A stretch of 64,000 nt of DNA from Dryomyza anilis. Its lineage: Eukaryota > Arthropoda > Insecta > Diptera > Dryomyzidae. Where the stretch lies: assembly GCA_951804985.1 (NCBI GenBank), contig OX638134.1, positions 76,921,679 to 76,985,678 on the forward strand. Reading direction: 5' to 3'. Each line of letters begins with the position of its first letter. Within the stretch, counting starts at the first letter, position 1. This document shows positions 11,179 through 24,170 of this stretch, one piece after another. A program made the translations under genes and the position numbers. The notes beneath the pieces are model-generated. The model did not search any database. It saw only the letters and a list, made by a program, of their open reading frames with translations, and was not told where the DNA came from.

Positions 11179-11189
11179 CAAATGCAGAG

Positions 11190-12370
11190 ATTCGTGCGGC
11201 AAACTTGTCTCTATTGTTTTTTTTTATTTGTTTATATTTTTTTTTGTATTACGGCCGATGTTGCTAAGATGGTCTATCGTATTCTTGTGCTCTATGTACA
11301 CACGTGAGTGCGGAAGTCTCGCATTTTCAGATTCGTGAGTTGCCCTACTGAGACAGTGAAGAGTTTTTTTTACTAAAATTGTTTCTGCCTCCACCACACC
11401 AATAAAGTCTTTGCCGGTAATCGCACCCTTTATCGTGAGTAATGCTAAGGTGAGATATAATCGTGTAATTCTCACAGTTTTAAATGTCTTTTTTTTTAGT
11501 CTACTTTAGTTCTATAAATTCTTCAAGTATATCATATAATCATGTCTTCTAAAATCTTTTTCTACTTATTCTACCTCTAGCACTTTGTTCAATGTGGTTT
11601 TACCAGATGTTCTAATTATTCCAGTACTTCTACCACTATATAACACTTTCGACCTTCACCTCATCTTCAACTTAATTCCATCTACAAACTATTTTTACAA
11701 CTTATTCTACCTAAATTATGTTTTAATTACTACCACCAGTTCTATTAATTCTACTACTATTTCTAGTACATCCATCACTACTTTTTTTCCATCTTCAAGC
11801 CTACGTCATTCTCTTCTGCTATATTTCTGCAAAACAATTATAATAAAAAACTCACAACTCTTTGAGTTGCCTAAAATGAAACCCAAGAAATTAGTATTTC
11901 GCAAACTGGTTTTTCTGTCTATTTCTATCTTCTTATCGATATTTGCTCTCGATCATTAATAATATTTGCTGATTACAGCAAAGACTACTTAATTATTATA
12001 ATATCGCACAGCTGTTTTAACTGCTGTTTCTTGCACTTCCTTTTTGCCCACTTTTCGCTTGGCCATCTTTTGTTTTTGCACAAATTTGCATGGATTTGAT
12101 GCGATCGTGCCGCCGGAGGTTATTGCGATCTTGATCTTGACTATGTGCAAAGTTGACACACTGTGTTTTGAATTTGCACAGCGATGATTTATTGACGAAC
12201 GAAAGTGATTTAGACGAATTTAAATGTTGTTAGTTTTTTTATACTTTTTTTCTACATAGTATGTACCAATAAAAGTTTAACCCATTTGTAACCAAATAAA
12301 AAAAAGGCAATTAACACTTTTGCATTACAACTTCTAACTAGTTTAAATGGTTTTATAAAAGACAAACCGG
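11190..12370. other. Spacer upstream of gene 3
   Basis: It contains an 83-codon minus frame at 11224-11475 (part reads KGAITGKDFIGVVEAETILV) of unknown relation, a CT-rich plus stretch at 11585-11959 that opens a frame by composition, and the 25-codon frame listed separately at 11989-12066. I cannot assign a gene. Confidence 0.4.
11989..12066 (-). other. Possible small ORF or first exon, 25 codons
   Basis: An ATG in strong context (AAAACAAAAGATGG) opens MAKRKVGKKEVQETAVKTAV and stops after five more residues. The surrounding 150 bp is less AT-rich than its neighbourhood. It could be a small peptide, the first exon of an unseen gene, or a relic. No TATA box or donor is convincing. Confidence 0.2.
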
Positions 12371-12379
12371 AAGTGATCA

Positions 12380-12705
12380 GAAATATGCAAGAATTTTGTT
12401 CTTGTACTTTTTGCAAGAACAAGTTCGACCTTCCTATGCAAGAACAAGACTTACATTGCAAGAACTAGAGCAATTACAAATAAAACTTTGCAAGAAATGC
12501 GAATTTTGTTTATTTGTTTTGTATAACAGAATGTGGTTCATAAAATTTTAAATAAATTCAATACTCTTGCTGCAAGAAAAAGACTGAAATTGTAAGCAAT
12601 AGAACAAAATCGACCTGCAAGAACAAGTGTAATACTAGACTACTAGTGTATACTAGAATATAATGTCATGTTCTTATTCTTTCATTTGCTCCTCACTAGC
12701 AATTA
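12380..12705 (-). repeat. TTCTTGCAAGAAC-rich element, second copy
   Basis: Repeated GCAAGAACAAG words end at TTTGCTCCTCACTAG (12690-12705), the inverted form of the terminus seen at 714. More scattered words continue to about 12850 (TGCAAGAACAAGACC). Confidence 0.45.
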
Positions 12706-12869
12706 AGTATTATCAATGGTTTAACAGAAAATTCAAATTGTTGATAAAAAAAAAATTCAAGAACATTGTACTTTAATACAAATTTAGATCTGTCGATGCA
12801 AGAACAAGACCTACTCTGCACGAACAAGAAAACAATACAAAATACTATTACAACTATTCCGATGCGAAT

Positions 12870-13590
12870 GTGTAATTTTTGATATTTGTGTTTTTTACAT
12901 TTTTAAATGTAGTTTTTCCTCAAGTATACCGTGCCAAAATCGTGTGCAATTTTGTTGGATATTTCTAGCCACAAAAGACAAAACCAAAAGGGCGAATTCG
13001 AAAAACTGAAAATGTTGTCATGCCAAAAGGGCGAATTTTTTAGTTTGTTTGCCATAATTTGTTATTGGTATAAGATAAAGTAGTGGACAACCAGTCATAC
13101 TAGCCCAGCCTCCATAACCGGTTGTAATGAGGTCCACTTATATTACAAGTTCACAAAATTTCATTGAAATCGGAAGCAACAAATATTTGAAGCGAGTACG
13201 GTTGACAAATTTTCACACATTTCAAAAATTGTGACAATCCCTAATAATTGTGGTGCATTGAAAATCAGTAACAGTAAAATCCATTAAAACATGTTACATG
13301 TTGTCGATATTACTATATCAACTAAAAAAAATTTAGACAAACTTCTCGCCCACAATCATAAGTAAATCATGTTTTTGATGAGTTTTATTTCTTATTGTAA
13401 ATCGGTGTTTTTTGTCTGGTAACCTTCGTTGTAAATGTTGTCAGTCATGATGTAAATTAGCAAAACTAAAAACATTGACTCATTATTGGGTTTATGTAAA
13501 TTATGTTAAACAGAAATTAAAGCATACGCCGTAAAAACGGTTTCTTTTAGGTGAATACGGTGACGGAGTTTTTTTTTTTTATTTTGGGCC
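12870..13590. other. Spacer without recognised feature
   Basis: AT-rich. CCAAAAGGGCGAATT is directly repeated near 12987 and 13023. No frame or element is supported. Confidence 0.5.
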
Positions 13591-13599
13591 ATTGAAAAA

Positions 13600-16500
13600 A
13601 ATATTTTTAACTTCAAATTCAATTTTTACATAAAAATTAAATTTTTCATAAAAATTCAGTTTTTCACTAAAAATTCAATTTTTCACTAAAAAAAAAATTC
13701 AATTTTTCATTTAAAATTCAATTTTTCACTAAAAATTCAACTTTTCACTAAAAATTAAATTTTTCACTAAAAATTAAATTTTTCACTAAAAATTCAATTT
13801 TTCACTAAAAATTCAATTTTTCACTAAAAATTCAATTTTTCACTATAAATTGTATTTTTCACTAAAAATTAAATTTTTAGTGAAAATTCAAATTTTCACT
13901 TAAATTCAAATTTTCACTAAAAATTCAAATTTTCACTAAAAATTCAATTTTTCACTAAAAATTCAGTTTTTCACTAAAAATTCAATTTTTCACTAAAAAA
14001 ATTCAATTTTTCACTAAAATTTAAATTTTTCACTAAAAATTCAATTTTTCACTAAAAATTAAATTTTTCACTAAAAATTCAATTTTTTTACCAAAAAATC
14101 AATTTTACACTAAAAATGCAATTTTTCACTTAAAATTCAATTAATCACTAAAAATTCAAGTTTTCACTAAAACTTCAATTTCATTACTAAAAATTCCATT
14201 TTTCACTAAGAATTAAATTTTTTCACTAAGAATTAAATTTTTCACTGATAAATGAATTTTTCAATAAAAACTAAAATTATTCACTAAAAATTCAATTTTC
14301 ACTAACATTCAATTTTTTCACTAAGAATTCAATTTTTCACTAAGAATTCAATTTTTCACTAAAAATTCAATTTTTCACTAAAAATTCAAATTTTCACTAA
14401 AAATTCAAATTTTCACTAAAAATTTTATTTTTCACTAAAAATTCAATTTTTCACTAAAAATTCAATTTTTCACTAAAAATTCAATTTTTCACTAAAAATT
14501 CAATTTTTCACTAAAAATTCAATTTTTCACTAAAAATTCAATTTTTCACTAAAAATTCAATTTTTCACTAAAAATTCAATTTTTCACTAAAAATTCAATT
14601 TTTTTACCAAAAAATCAATTTTACACTAAAAATGCAATTTTTCACTAAAAATTCAAATTTTCACTAAAAATTCAAATTTTCACTAAAAATTTTATTTTTC
14701 ACTAAAAATTCAATTTTTCACTAAAAATTCAATTTTTCACTAAAAATTCAATTTTTCACTAAAAATTCAATTTTTCACTAAAAATTCAATTTTTCACTAA
14801 AAATTCAATTTTTCACTAAAAATTCAATTTTTCACTAAAAATTCAATTTTTCACTAAAAATTCAATTTTTCACTAAAAATTCAATTTTTCACTAAAAATT
14901 CAAATTTTCACTAAAACTTCAATTTCATTACTAAAATTTCTATTTTTCACTAAGAATTAAATTTTTTCACTAAGAATAAAATTTTTCACTAAAAATTCAA
15001 TTTTTCACTTAAAATTCAATTTTTCACTAAAAATTCAATTTTTCACTAAAAATTCAATTTTTCACTAAAAATTCAATTTTTCACTAAAAATTCAATATTG
15101 CACTAAAATTAAATTTGTTCACTAAAAATTCAAATTTTCACTAAAAATTCAAATTTTCACTAAAAATTCAAATTTTCACTAAAAATTCAAATTTTCACTA
15201 AAAATTCAAATTTTCACTAAAAATTCAAATTTTCACTAAAAAATCAAATTTTCACTAAAAATTCAAATTTTCACTAAAAATTCAATTTTTCACTAAAAAT
15301 TCAAATTTTCACTAAAAATTCAATTTTTCACTAAAAATTCAATTTTTCACTAAATATTCAATATTGCACTAAAATTAAATTTTTTCACTAAAAATTCAAT
15401 TTTTCACTAAAAATTCAATTTTTCACTAAAAATTCAATTTTTCACTAACAATTAAATTTATCACTAAAAATTAAATTTTTAACAAAAAATTAAAATTTTC
15501 ACTAAAAATTAAATTTTTAATAAAAATTCAATTTTTCACTTAAAATTTAATTAATCACTAAAAATTCCAGTTTTCACTAAAACTTCAATTTCATTACTAA
15601 AAATTCCATTTTTCACTAAGAATTAAATTTTTTCACTAAGAATTCAATTTTTCACTAAATATTCAATATTGCACTAAAATTAAATTTTTTCACTAAAAAT
15701 TCAATTTTTCACTAAAAATTCAATTTTTCACTAAAAATTCAATTTTTCACTAAAGATTCAATTTTTCACTAAAAATTCAATTTTTCACTAAAAAAAATTC
15801 AATTTTTCACTAAAAATTCAAATTTTATCTAAAAATTCAATTTTTCACTAAAAATTCAATTTTTCACTAAATATTCAATATTGCACTAAAATAAAATTTT
15901 TTCACTAAAAATTCAATTTTTCACTAAAAATTCAATTTTTCACTAAAGATTCAATTTTTCACTAAAAATTCAATTTTTCACTAAAAAAAATTCAATTTTT
16001 CACTAAAAATTCAAATTTTCACTAAAAATTCAATTTTTCACTAAAAATTCAATTTTTCACTAAAAATTCAATTTTTCACTAAAAATTCAATTTTTCACTA
16101 AAAATTCAAATTTTCACTAAAAATTCAATTTTTTACTAAAAATTCAAATTTTCACTAAAAATTCAATTTTTCACTAAAAATTCAAATTTTCACTAAAAAT
16201 TTCAAATTTTCACTAAAAATTCAAATTTTCACTTAAAATTCAATTTTTCACTAAAAATTCAATTTTTCACTAAAAATTCAATTTTTTACTAAAAATTCAA
16301 TTTTTCACTAAAAATTCAAATTTTCACTAAAAACTCAATTTTTCACTAAAAATTCAATTTTTCACTAAAAATTCAAATTTTCACTAAAAATTCAAATTTT
16401 CACTAAAAATTCAAATTTTCACTAAAAATTCAATTTTTCATAAAAATTCAAATTGTCACTAAAAATTCAATTTTTCACTAAAAATTCAATTTTCACTAAA

Positions 16501-17250
16501 AATTCAATTTTTCACTAAAAATTTAAATTTTCACTAAAAATTTAAATTTTCACTAAAAATTTAAATTTTTCACTAAAAATTCAATTTTTCACTAAAAATT
16601 CAATTTTTCACTACAAATTCAATTTTTCACTAAAAATTCAATTTTTCACTAAAAATTCAATTTTTCACTAAGATTCAATTTTTCACTAAAAATTCAATTT
16701 TTCACTAAAAATTCAATTTTTCACTAAAAATTCAATTTTTTCACTAAAAATTCAATTTTTCACTAAAAATTCAATTTTTCACTAAAATTCAATTTTTCAA
16801 TAAAATTTTCACTAAAAATTCAATTTTTCACTAAAAAATTCAATTTCTCACTAAAAATTCAATTTTTCACCAAAAATTCAAATTACAATAAAAATGCAAT
16901 TTTTCAAAAAATGTTCACTAAAAATTAAAGTTTTCACTGAAAAATAAAATTTTCGCTGATAAATTAAGTTTTCACTTAAAATTAGATTTTTACTAAAAAA
17001 AATTAGATTTTTATTAAGAAATTAAATTTTTCACTAACAATTAAATTTTTCACTGTAAATTCAATTTTTCAGTATAAAATCAAATTTTCACTAAAAATTA
17101 AATTTTCATTGAAAATTAAAATTTTTTATATAAATTAAATTTTATATTATATATTAATTTTTAACATAAATTAAATTTTCACTAAAAATTTTAACATAAA
17201 TTTAGTTTTTCAATAAAATTACAAATTTTACTTAAAATTACAATTTTTAT
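13600..17250 (+). repeat. 19-bp satellite array (b), about 3.65 kb
   Basis: Near-perfect head-to-tail copies of CACTAAAAATTCAATTTTT (19 bp), with variants CACTAAAAATTAAATTTTT and ...CAAATTTT. Marker variants recur: TTACCAAAAAATCAATTTTA at 14088 and 14604; CTTCAATTTCATTAC at 14173, 14917 and 15583; TCAATATTGCACTAAAAT four times between 15.09 and 15.88 kb. This shows block-wise amplification. The right edge decays from about 16.85 kb. There are no variable spacers, so it is not CRISPR-like. Confidence 0.95.
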
Positions 17251-18930
17251 CTAAAAACTCCATTCTTCGCTAAATAAATTTAATTATTTCTAAATGTTTA
17301 CATGTTCATCATAAAATATTATTTATTCGCTCATTAAAAGTTTTTATTTTTATAGTATGTTTTTTTTAGCGTTTCTTTATAACTTGCGATGTTATCGAGG
17401 GTCATTATGCTAGGGAATATGAATAATATATATTTTTTTAATATTAATATCATAATGTGCCCTTGAAAATATGTACATTAATGTGACAAAAAAGAGGTTG
17501 TTTAACAACAAGATATTGAATATGCTACTCATATACTAAATATCAAATTTGTTTAGAACTTGATAAATTTGCACTATGATCGTCTCGGATAGATTTAAAT
17601 AACATACTTTTAGGCATTTAATAAAAGATTACTAGATCAAATTATGATAATTTTAATATATTTTCTTTTGCACAATACAAAATATGTTTTATTATTTAAT
17701 ATTCAGATACTATAATTTTCATTTTTCTTAATAAACACAGATGGGTTGTATAAACATTCATTTTTGCAAAATTAAAATATATGACTGACATATTTGTTTT
17801 ATTATATTGCATTCAAATATTTAATAATAAATATCCAATATCATGCAAAACTTTAAAACAATTCAGGTTAAACATTTTTTAAATTAAAAACTTGTTATGC
17901 TGTCGAGTTATAAATCAGTATTAAATATTAATTTTATATCAATAAATTAAGTTTATCAATTTTATTTAGCTAACTTTAAATTATGCGAAATAATGATAAA
18001 ACGAAAAAACAAAAATTGTTCTCTTTCAAATAAAATCATAGTCCACTGAAAGTATGCATTAGGCAACTAGCTTCGAAAACAACATATTTTAGAATATTTT
18101 AATTATACTTTTTAATTTAAAGTAGAAAAAAAGAAAGATGTTTTTATTTTTCAAGAATAAAAACCCAAAAAATCATGTCTGACTTGTTTGCTATAGTTCT
18201 AAAAACATAATATTTAACTAATTTGAAGCATATTTATATTATATCATTATGGTAGCTTTTAAAATTGTTTAAACAAAAATGTTGTATAATTATTTTAGTT
18301 GAAAAAAATTTAAATGAATTTTTATTACATCTATTTGCAAATTTGTATGCATATTTAAATGATTTTTCGTTTTTATCAAGTATCCTTTATGGTGTTTTTA
18401 CAGTTTTTTTGTTTGTTGGTCAATTTAAAATACATTTTATTTTTATAGTTTTGAATATGTTTAACAGTCATTCACGTTAGACATTTCGCCTTCAAATGAC
18501 GTGACACGCGCTGTGTCAAATCATTATATATGCCAGTTTTTAATTTGGCAAAGCCTACAAAAACAAATGACAACTTATGGCTGTGTGAAGAAAGCCCCCC
18601 TCAGAAAAAATATAAAAAATAAAACTTGCTTTGTGTATTGTTTGAACAAAATTAAAACAACTTTTTTTAATTGTTATTTTTTTTTTGTTTTATCTGTTTT
18701 AATAAAAATTATGGCATCCGTTGTTAAACCGGATCGGATTTTTGAAATTTTGTTTGGGTTGGCAACGATTGCCGGAAATGGCATAGCCGTTATATATTAA
18801 AAACATTACTGTTATTTAACGGAGAAGTACCTTTAATCAACAAGTTTTATAAAACAAAGTACTTAAACTATTTTTGATATTTTCTATTCTAAACAAAAAT
18901 TTACCATATTAGAGTAACTGGTAGAATATT
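17250..18930. other. AT-rich spacer
   Basis: No gene is recognised. A frame at 18501-18800 ends with MASVVKPDRIFEILFGLATI plus nine residues (18711-18797), slightly GC-richer than its surroundings; no relative is recognised and I do not call it. Confidence 0.45.
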
Positions 18931-18932
18931 TT

Positions 18933-20030
18933 CCCAAGTAACGATTTTGTTGCAACTTAATTGCCATTAAAGTGCTTGTTCCAAATCATGCGAAATATAT
19001 TTATTTGCCACCGAATCGCCAGCCAAAAAGTGTCGGGGCGAGGCTTCCCAAGTAAGCACTTTGTGGCAACTTAAGTGATAGCCACACAACTGCCATTAAA
19101 GTGTTTGTTCCAAATCATGCGAAATATACATATTTGCCACTCAATTGCCAGTCAAAAAGCACCGGGCGAGGCTTAATTGCCACAAATTTCGATCCATTAA
19201 AGTGTCGGTTCACCTATTTGGAACTTGAACTGTTATTTTAAATGTGGAACTTAAGAATTAAAAATAATAATAATCATACGCAGTGCCATAAGCGTAAATG
19301 TTTGTCATGTAATAAAACTGCACATAATGTAAAAAATATGCTAAGACATAGTAATATAAACCTTTACTAACAGATTTTTCGCCAAACTACAACTCTAATT
19401 TAACAAACGGTTCAAGTTTTCTGGTTAAAGCTTATATTCTACCCTTTCCAATTTTAACGCGCACATAAAACATGTGATTTGTGAAAAATTTTTGAAAAAG
19501 GGATTTTTTGTGGATATAATAAATATGTTGTGTATTATAATATACATTTATACAATTTTAAAATTATTTAGCTATATTATTAATAAACATGTTCCTATTA
19601 TGTTCTTCATTATATACGTATATGGAACATAATACATTTTATAATTTGCCACTATTTTGCCATGTCATAGCAATAAAGTTAGCTCCGCCCATTATCGTAT
19701 ATGTTCCATTATGGACAATTATGGAGCCGTGGTTACTTGGGTTAGTTGCCACAAATTTGGATCCATTAAAGTGTCGGTTCACCCATTTGGCACATGTTTG
19801 AATTAAAAATAAAATTAATAAAGAACTTAAGCAGTGCCATGTCTGACTTGTAATAACACAGATTTTATAATATATTACAGAGTTGTGACTTATTATTGCG
19901 TATGTTCCACACATGTTCGTAGCCAGCGCTTTGGAACTAACAAACACTGGTTTGCAAAACTGGTGTCTTAGGAACTTAAAATACACACATATGCCAATGA
20001 TCGAGCCGTAGTTATTTTGGTTAGTTCTTT
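18933..20030. mobile_element. Nested DNA-transposon-like repeats with CCCAAGTAAC ends
   Basis: CCCAAGTAACGA at 18933 is mirrored by CCGTGGTTACTTGGG at 19728-19742, suggesting terminal inverted repeats. Inside, TGCCATTAAAGTG is repeated 129 bp apart (18962, 19091) with matching flanks, and TTGCCACAAATTT(C/G)GATCCATTAAAGTGTCGGTTCACC occurs at about 19176 and 19744. No transposase is present. Confidence 0.5.
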
Positions 20031-20034
20031 TTCT

Positions 20035-21420
20035 TTAAACTAAGTTTAATTTGAAAATGTGACTGAAAAACTAAACTGAAAATATATTGCCTCAAAATAA
20101 ATTGAAAAACTTTAAAATTATTGAAGAATTAAAAAAAGAAATTAAATAAAAAAAAACACTATTTTTTAAATTTAAAAATTATTTGTGAATATTTAGAAAA
20201 CAAATCATTATTTCAAAAACTCTCAAATAAATTTGTTCAGCTAACAAAATAGCAAAAACTACTAGTTGAACTTGAAATTTAAAGAAAAACAAATATTTAT
20301 GATTACTAATCAAATGTTTAATACAGGTTACGCCTATAGTTCATTGCACCGTGAAGTTAATGCGTTGAAAAATGTCAAAAAACCATGAAAGAAACCATTT
20401 AACATTGGTGATTTCACGAATTATTTAAATTTTCTTGAAAAAAAATACTGATTTTTAAACTAATTAACTACCGATGAACGGAACTATGGTATTATATGAG
20501 TTTCAACACGTTACTAATTACTTTAATTAACAAAATTAGCTACTTTTAAATGTATAAATTATGTTAAAATCTATACAATTTTAATATATATAATTGAAAT
20601 GTGTTATTTTTGTATTTTGGTTAATCAACCAGTATGGTTATTAACCTGTAGTTAATTGTTCAAGGCAAATTTTAATAATTTCTATGACATCAACACTTGA
20701 TAGAGTCTTGTAAAATTAACAAAAGAATTTGTTAATTTTACCAATTTCAATATTAAATTTATAGGATTTGTATTATTGAGTTCTTCTGATAGGTTCCAAA
20801 ACTAACTTATTTGAAAAATACAAATTTCTAATTAATAAAAATGTATATTATCTTCATTATAAACATTTGATAAAATAAAAATTTATTACAGTTTTTATAA
20901 TACCAACATTTTTTTTAATTTAAAATAACTAATTTGTATACTCCATTCGACTGGTTTACTTTCTAGAATTTATATAAAACATCACATACAAAGTCATCAA
21001 AAACTAACTCAACAACTTAATTAATTAAACAAATAGATTGGAAATTAAATTATATAAAAACATATCAATGAATTTAATTATGACGTATATATTTAGCTAT
21101 GTTAACAGTTGGCTTGAACAAACAAATAATATTAATAGTTTGTATAGATTTTGTTAGAAACCAGTCTATGAATTATTATTAATATCTGAAATTTATTAAA
21201 ACGAGTGCAAATAATAAAATGGATACAAAAATAGAAATGGATTGTCGACTGATGAACGAAATCAAACAGTAAAAATAGTGTATACCTTAGTTTTAATCGG
21301 ACAATATAGTACCCTACTAAATTCAACTATATTTTATAATTAAAATTAATTTAAAATTAGAAATAAAATGTTTACCAAAAATTTAAATTAAAATTCATAT
21401 CATTAAATTTTTCACAAAAA
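20035..21420. other. AT-rich spacer
   Basis: No gene or clear element. The first 50 bp (TAAACTAAGTTTAATTTGAAAATGTGACTGAAAAACT) recur almost unchanged near 60580, so some dispersed repeat is present. Confidence 0.45.
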
Positions 21421-21422
21421 AT

Positions 21423-22200
21423 TCACCACCCTACGAAAAGAACCGGTCCTATACTAGACACGTGACTGGTGCCTCGGAGATAATTAACCGGTCCTAGTTT
21501 TCGCTTTTTTATATGAAACCAACCGGTATCTATATCATGGCGTTGTTCTAGGCTGGGATCCATTAACACCTCCTGCAGACCTTTAGAACTATCAGAGGAC
21601 TGATCTACAGAATTGTGTTCTGTGACCGGTACCTTTAGACCTATTACAGAACTTTTCCTCAAAATTCTGTGTTAGGTAGTTTTTGAGCCACCCTGCGGGA
21701 AAATGGTGTCAATTGATCTAAAACTACCTTTAACGTGACCGGCGTAGGTACCTATGCCTTATCACAGAACTGATCTTAAAGATCAGTTCTGTGATATGTC
21801 TAAAGGTCTGCATGAGGTGAGAAAGAAATAAAAAAATATATTTAAATAAAAAAAAATATTTAAACAAAAAAAAATATTTAAATAAAAAAAACATTTGAAT
21901 TAAAAAAATATATATATTTTTATACTGAATGTACCATTGTTAGCGGTCCCAGAAAAGGATTTTGAGGACTAGTCCTGTGATAGCTCTAAAAGTACCAATC
22001 ATAGCACACGATTTTGAAGACCAGTCGTGTGATAGGTCTAAAGGTCTGCAGAAGGTGTTAATTGACCCATTCCTAGGATCGATTTCCAGTTGGTTTCGTA
22101 TAAAAGGGCCTGAACTAGGACCGGTTTACTATCTCCGAGGAACCAGTTCGCTCCTAGTCTCGGACCTGTTCGTTTCCCCCTAGGGCTTTTGCCCGCAAGG
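21423..22200. mobile_element. Foldback element, ~230-bp diverged arms
   Basis: The reverse complement of 21427-21665 aligns with 21958-22190. Shared words include GGTCTAAAGGTCTGCAG, GGTGTTAAT, TTGGTTTC(A/G)TATAAAA, AACTAGGACCGGTT and ATCTCCGAGG. Inside lies a perfect palindrome around 21764-21794 (CACAGAACTGATCTT/AAGATCAGTTCTGTG). It sits directly against satellite array (c). The small frames here are by-products. Confidence 0.75.
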
Positions 22201-22204
22201 TAAA

Positions 22205-24170
22205 AATTAAATTTTTCTCTAAAAAAATTCAAAAATTCACAACAAAATTCAATTTTCCACTAAAAATTAAATTTTTCAATAAAAATTAAAAATTTAACTT
22301 AACATTAAAATTTTCACTAAAATTAAAATTTTCTCGGAAATTTTAATTTTACACTAAAAATTCAATTTTTTACTAAAAATTCAATTTTTTACTAAAAATT
22401 CAATTTTTCACTAAAAATTAAATTATTCACTAAAATTCAATTTTTCACTAAAAATTAAATTTTTCACTAAAAATTAAATTTTTCACTAAAAATTAAATTT
22501 TTCACTAAAAATTCAATTATTCATTAAAAATTCAATTTTTCTCTAATAATTAAATTTTTCTCTAAAAATTCAATTTTTCACTAAAAATTCAATTTTTCAC
22601 TAAAAATTCAATTTTTCACTTAAAATTTTTCATTAAATTTTTCACTAAAAATTAAATTATTCACTAAAAATTAAATTTTTTACTACATATCAAATTTTTC
22701 ACTAAAAATTAAATTATTCACTAAAAATTAAATTTTTTACTACATATTAAATTATTCACTAAAAATTCAATTTTTCACTAAAAATTCAATTTTTTACTAA
22801 AAATTCAATTTTTCACTAAAAATTCAATTTTTCACTAAAAATTCAATTTTTCACTAAAAATTCAATTTTTCACTAAAAATTCAATTTTTCACTAAAAATT
22901 CAATTTTTCACTAAAAATTCAATTTTTCACTAAAAATTCAAATTTTCACTAAAAATTCAATTTTTCACTAAAATTCAAATTTTCACTAAAAATTCAAATT
23001 TTCACTAAAAATTACATTTTTCACTAAAAATTCCATTTTTCACTAAAAATTTAATCTTTCACTAAAAATTTAATTTTTCACTAAAAATTTAATGTTTCAC
23101 TAAAAATTTAATTTTTCACTAAAAATTCAATTTTTCACTAAAAATTCCATTTTTCACTACAAAATCAATTTTTCACTAAAAATTTAATTTTTTACCACAT
23201 ATTAAATTATTCACTAAAAATTCAATTTTTTTTCTAAAAATTCAATTTTTCACTAAATATTTAATTTTTCACTAAAAATTTAATTTTCACTAAAAGTTAA
23301 ATTTTCACTTAAAATTAATTTTTTCAATAAAAATTAAAAATTTCACTTAACATTAATTTTCACTAAAATTAAAATTTTACACTAAAAAATCAATTTTACA
23401 CTAAAAATTCAATTGTTCACTAAAAATTAAATTATTCACTAAAAATTCAATTTTTCTCTAAATTAAATTTTTCACTAAAAATTAAATTTTTCATTAAAAT
23501 TTCAATTATTCACTAAAAATTAAATTTTTCACTAAAAATTAAATTTTTCACTAAAAATTAAATTTTTCACTAAAAATTAAATTTTTCACTAAAAATTAAA
23601 TTTTTCACTAAAAATTAAATTTTTCACTAAAAATTAAATTTTTCACTAAAAATTAAATTTTTCATTAAAAATTCAATTTTTCTCTAAAAATTATATTTTT
23701 CACTAAAATTTCAATTTTTCACTAAAATTCAATTTATTAATAAAAATTAAAAATTTTCACTATATAATAAAATTTTCTCGAAAAATTCAATTTACACTAA
23801 AAATTCAATTTTTCACTAAAAATTAAATTTTTCATTAAAAATTAAAATCTTCACTAAAAATTTTACTTCTAAAATAAAATTTTCACAAATAATTCAAAAT
23901 TCGTTTTTCACTAAAATTCATTTATTCACTAAAAATTCAATTTGTCACTAAAAAGGAAATTTTTCACTCAAAATTAAAATTTTCACTTAAGTTCAAATTT
24001 TGTCTAAAAATTGAATTTTTCATTAAAAATTAAATTTTCCGCTAAAAATACACTTTTCAACAAAAATTTAATTTTTCATTAAAAAAAAACTGTTTTTCAT
24101 TAAAAATTTTAATTGTATATATTTTTTTCATTAAAGTTAAATTTTCACAAAAAAAAAAAATATTTTTGAC
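22205..24170 (+). repeat. 19-bp satellite array (c), about 1.97 kb
   Basis: The same 19-bp unit in the same orientation as array (b), with a higher share of CACTAAAAATTAAATTTTT and more point changes. It begins right after the foldback element and decays into A/T runs after about 24.0 kb. Confidence 0.93.

Noticed and set aside
13600..17250. Possible CRISPR-like array
   Set aside because: Units are contiguous 19-mers without unique spacers, in a eukaryotic genome: satellite DNA.
18711..18797. 29-codon ORF MASVVKPDRIFEILFGLATI...
   Set aside because: Short, no promoter, no recognised family; noted only as part of the spacer.
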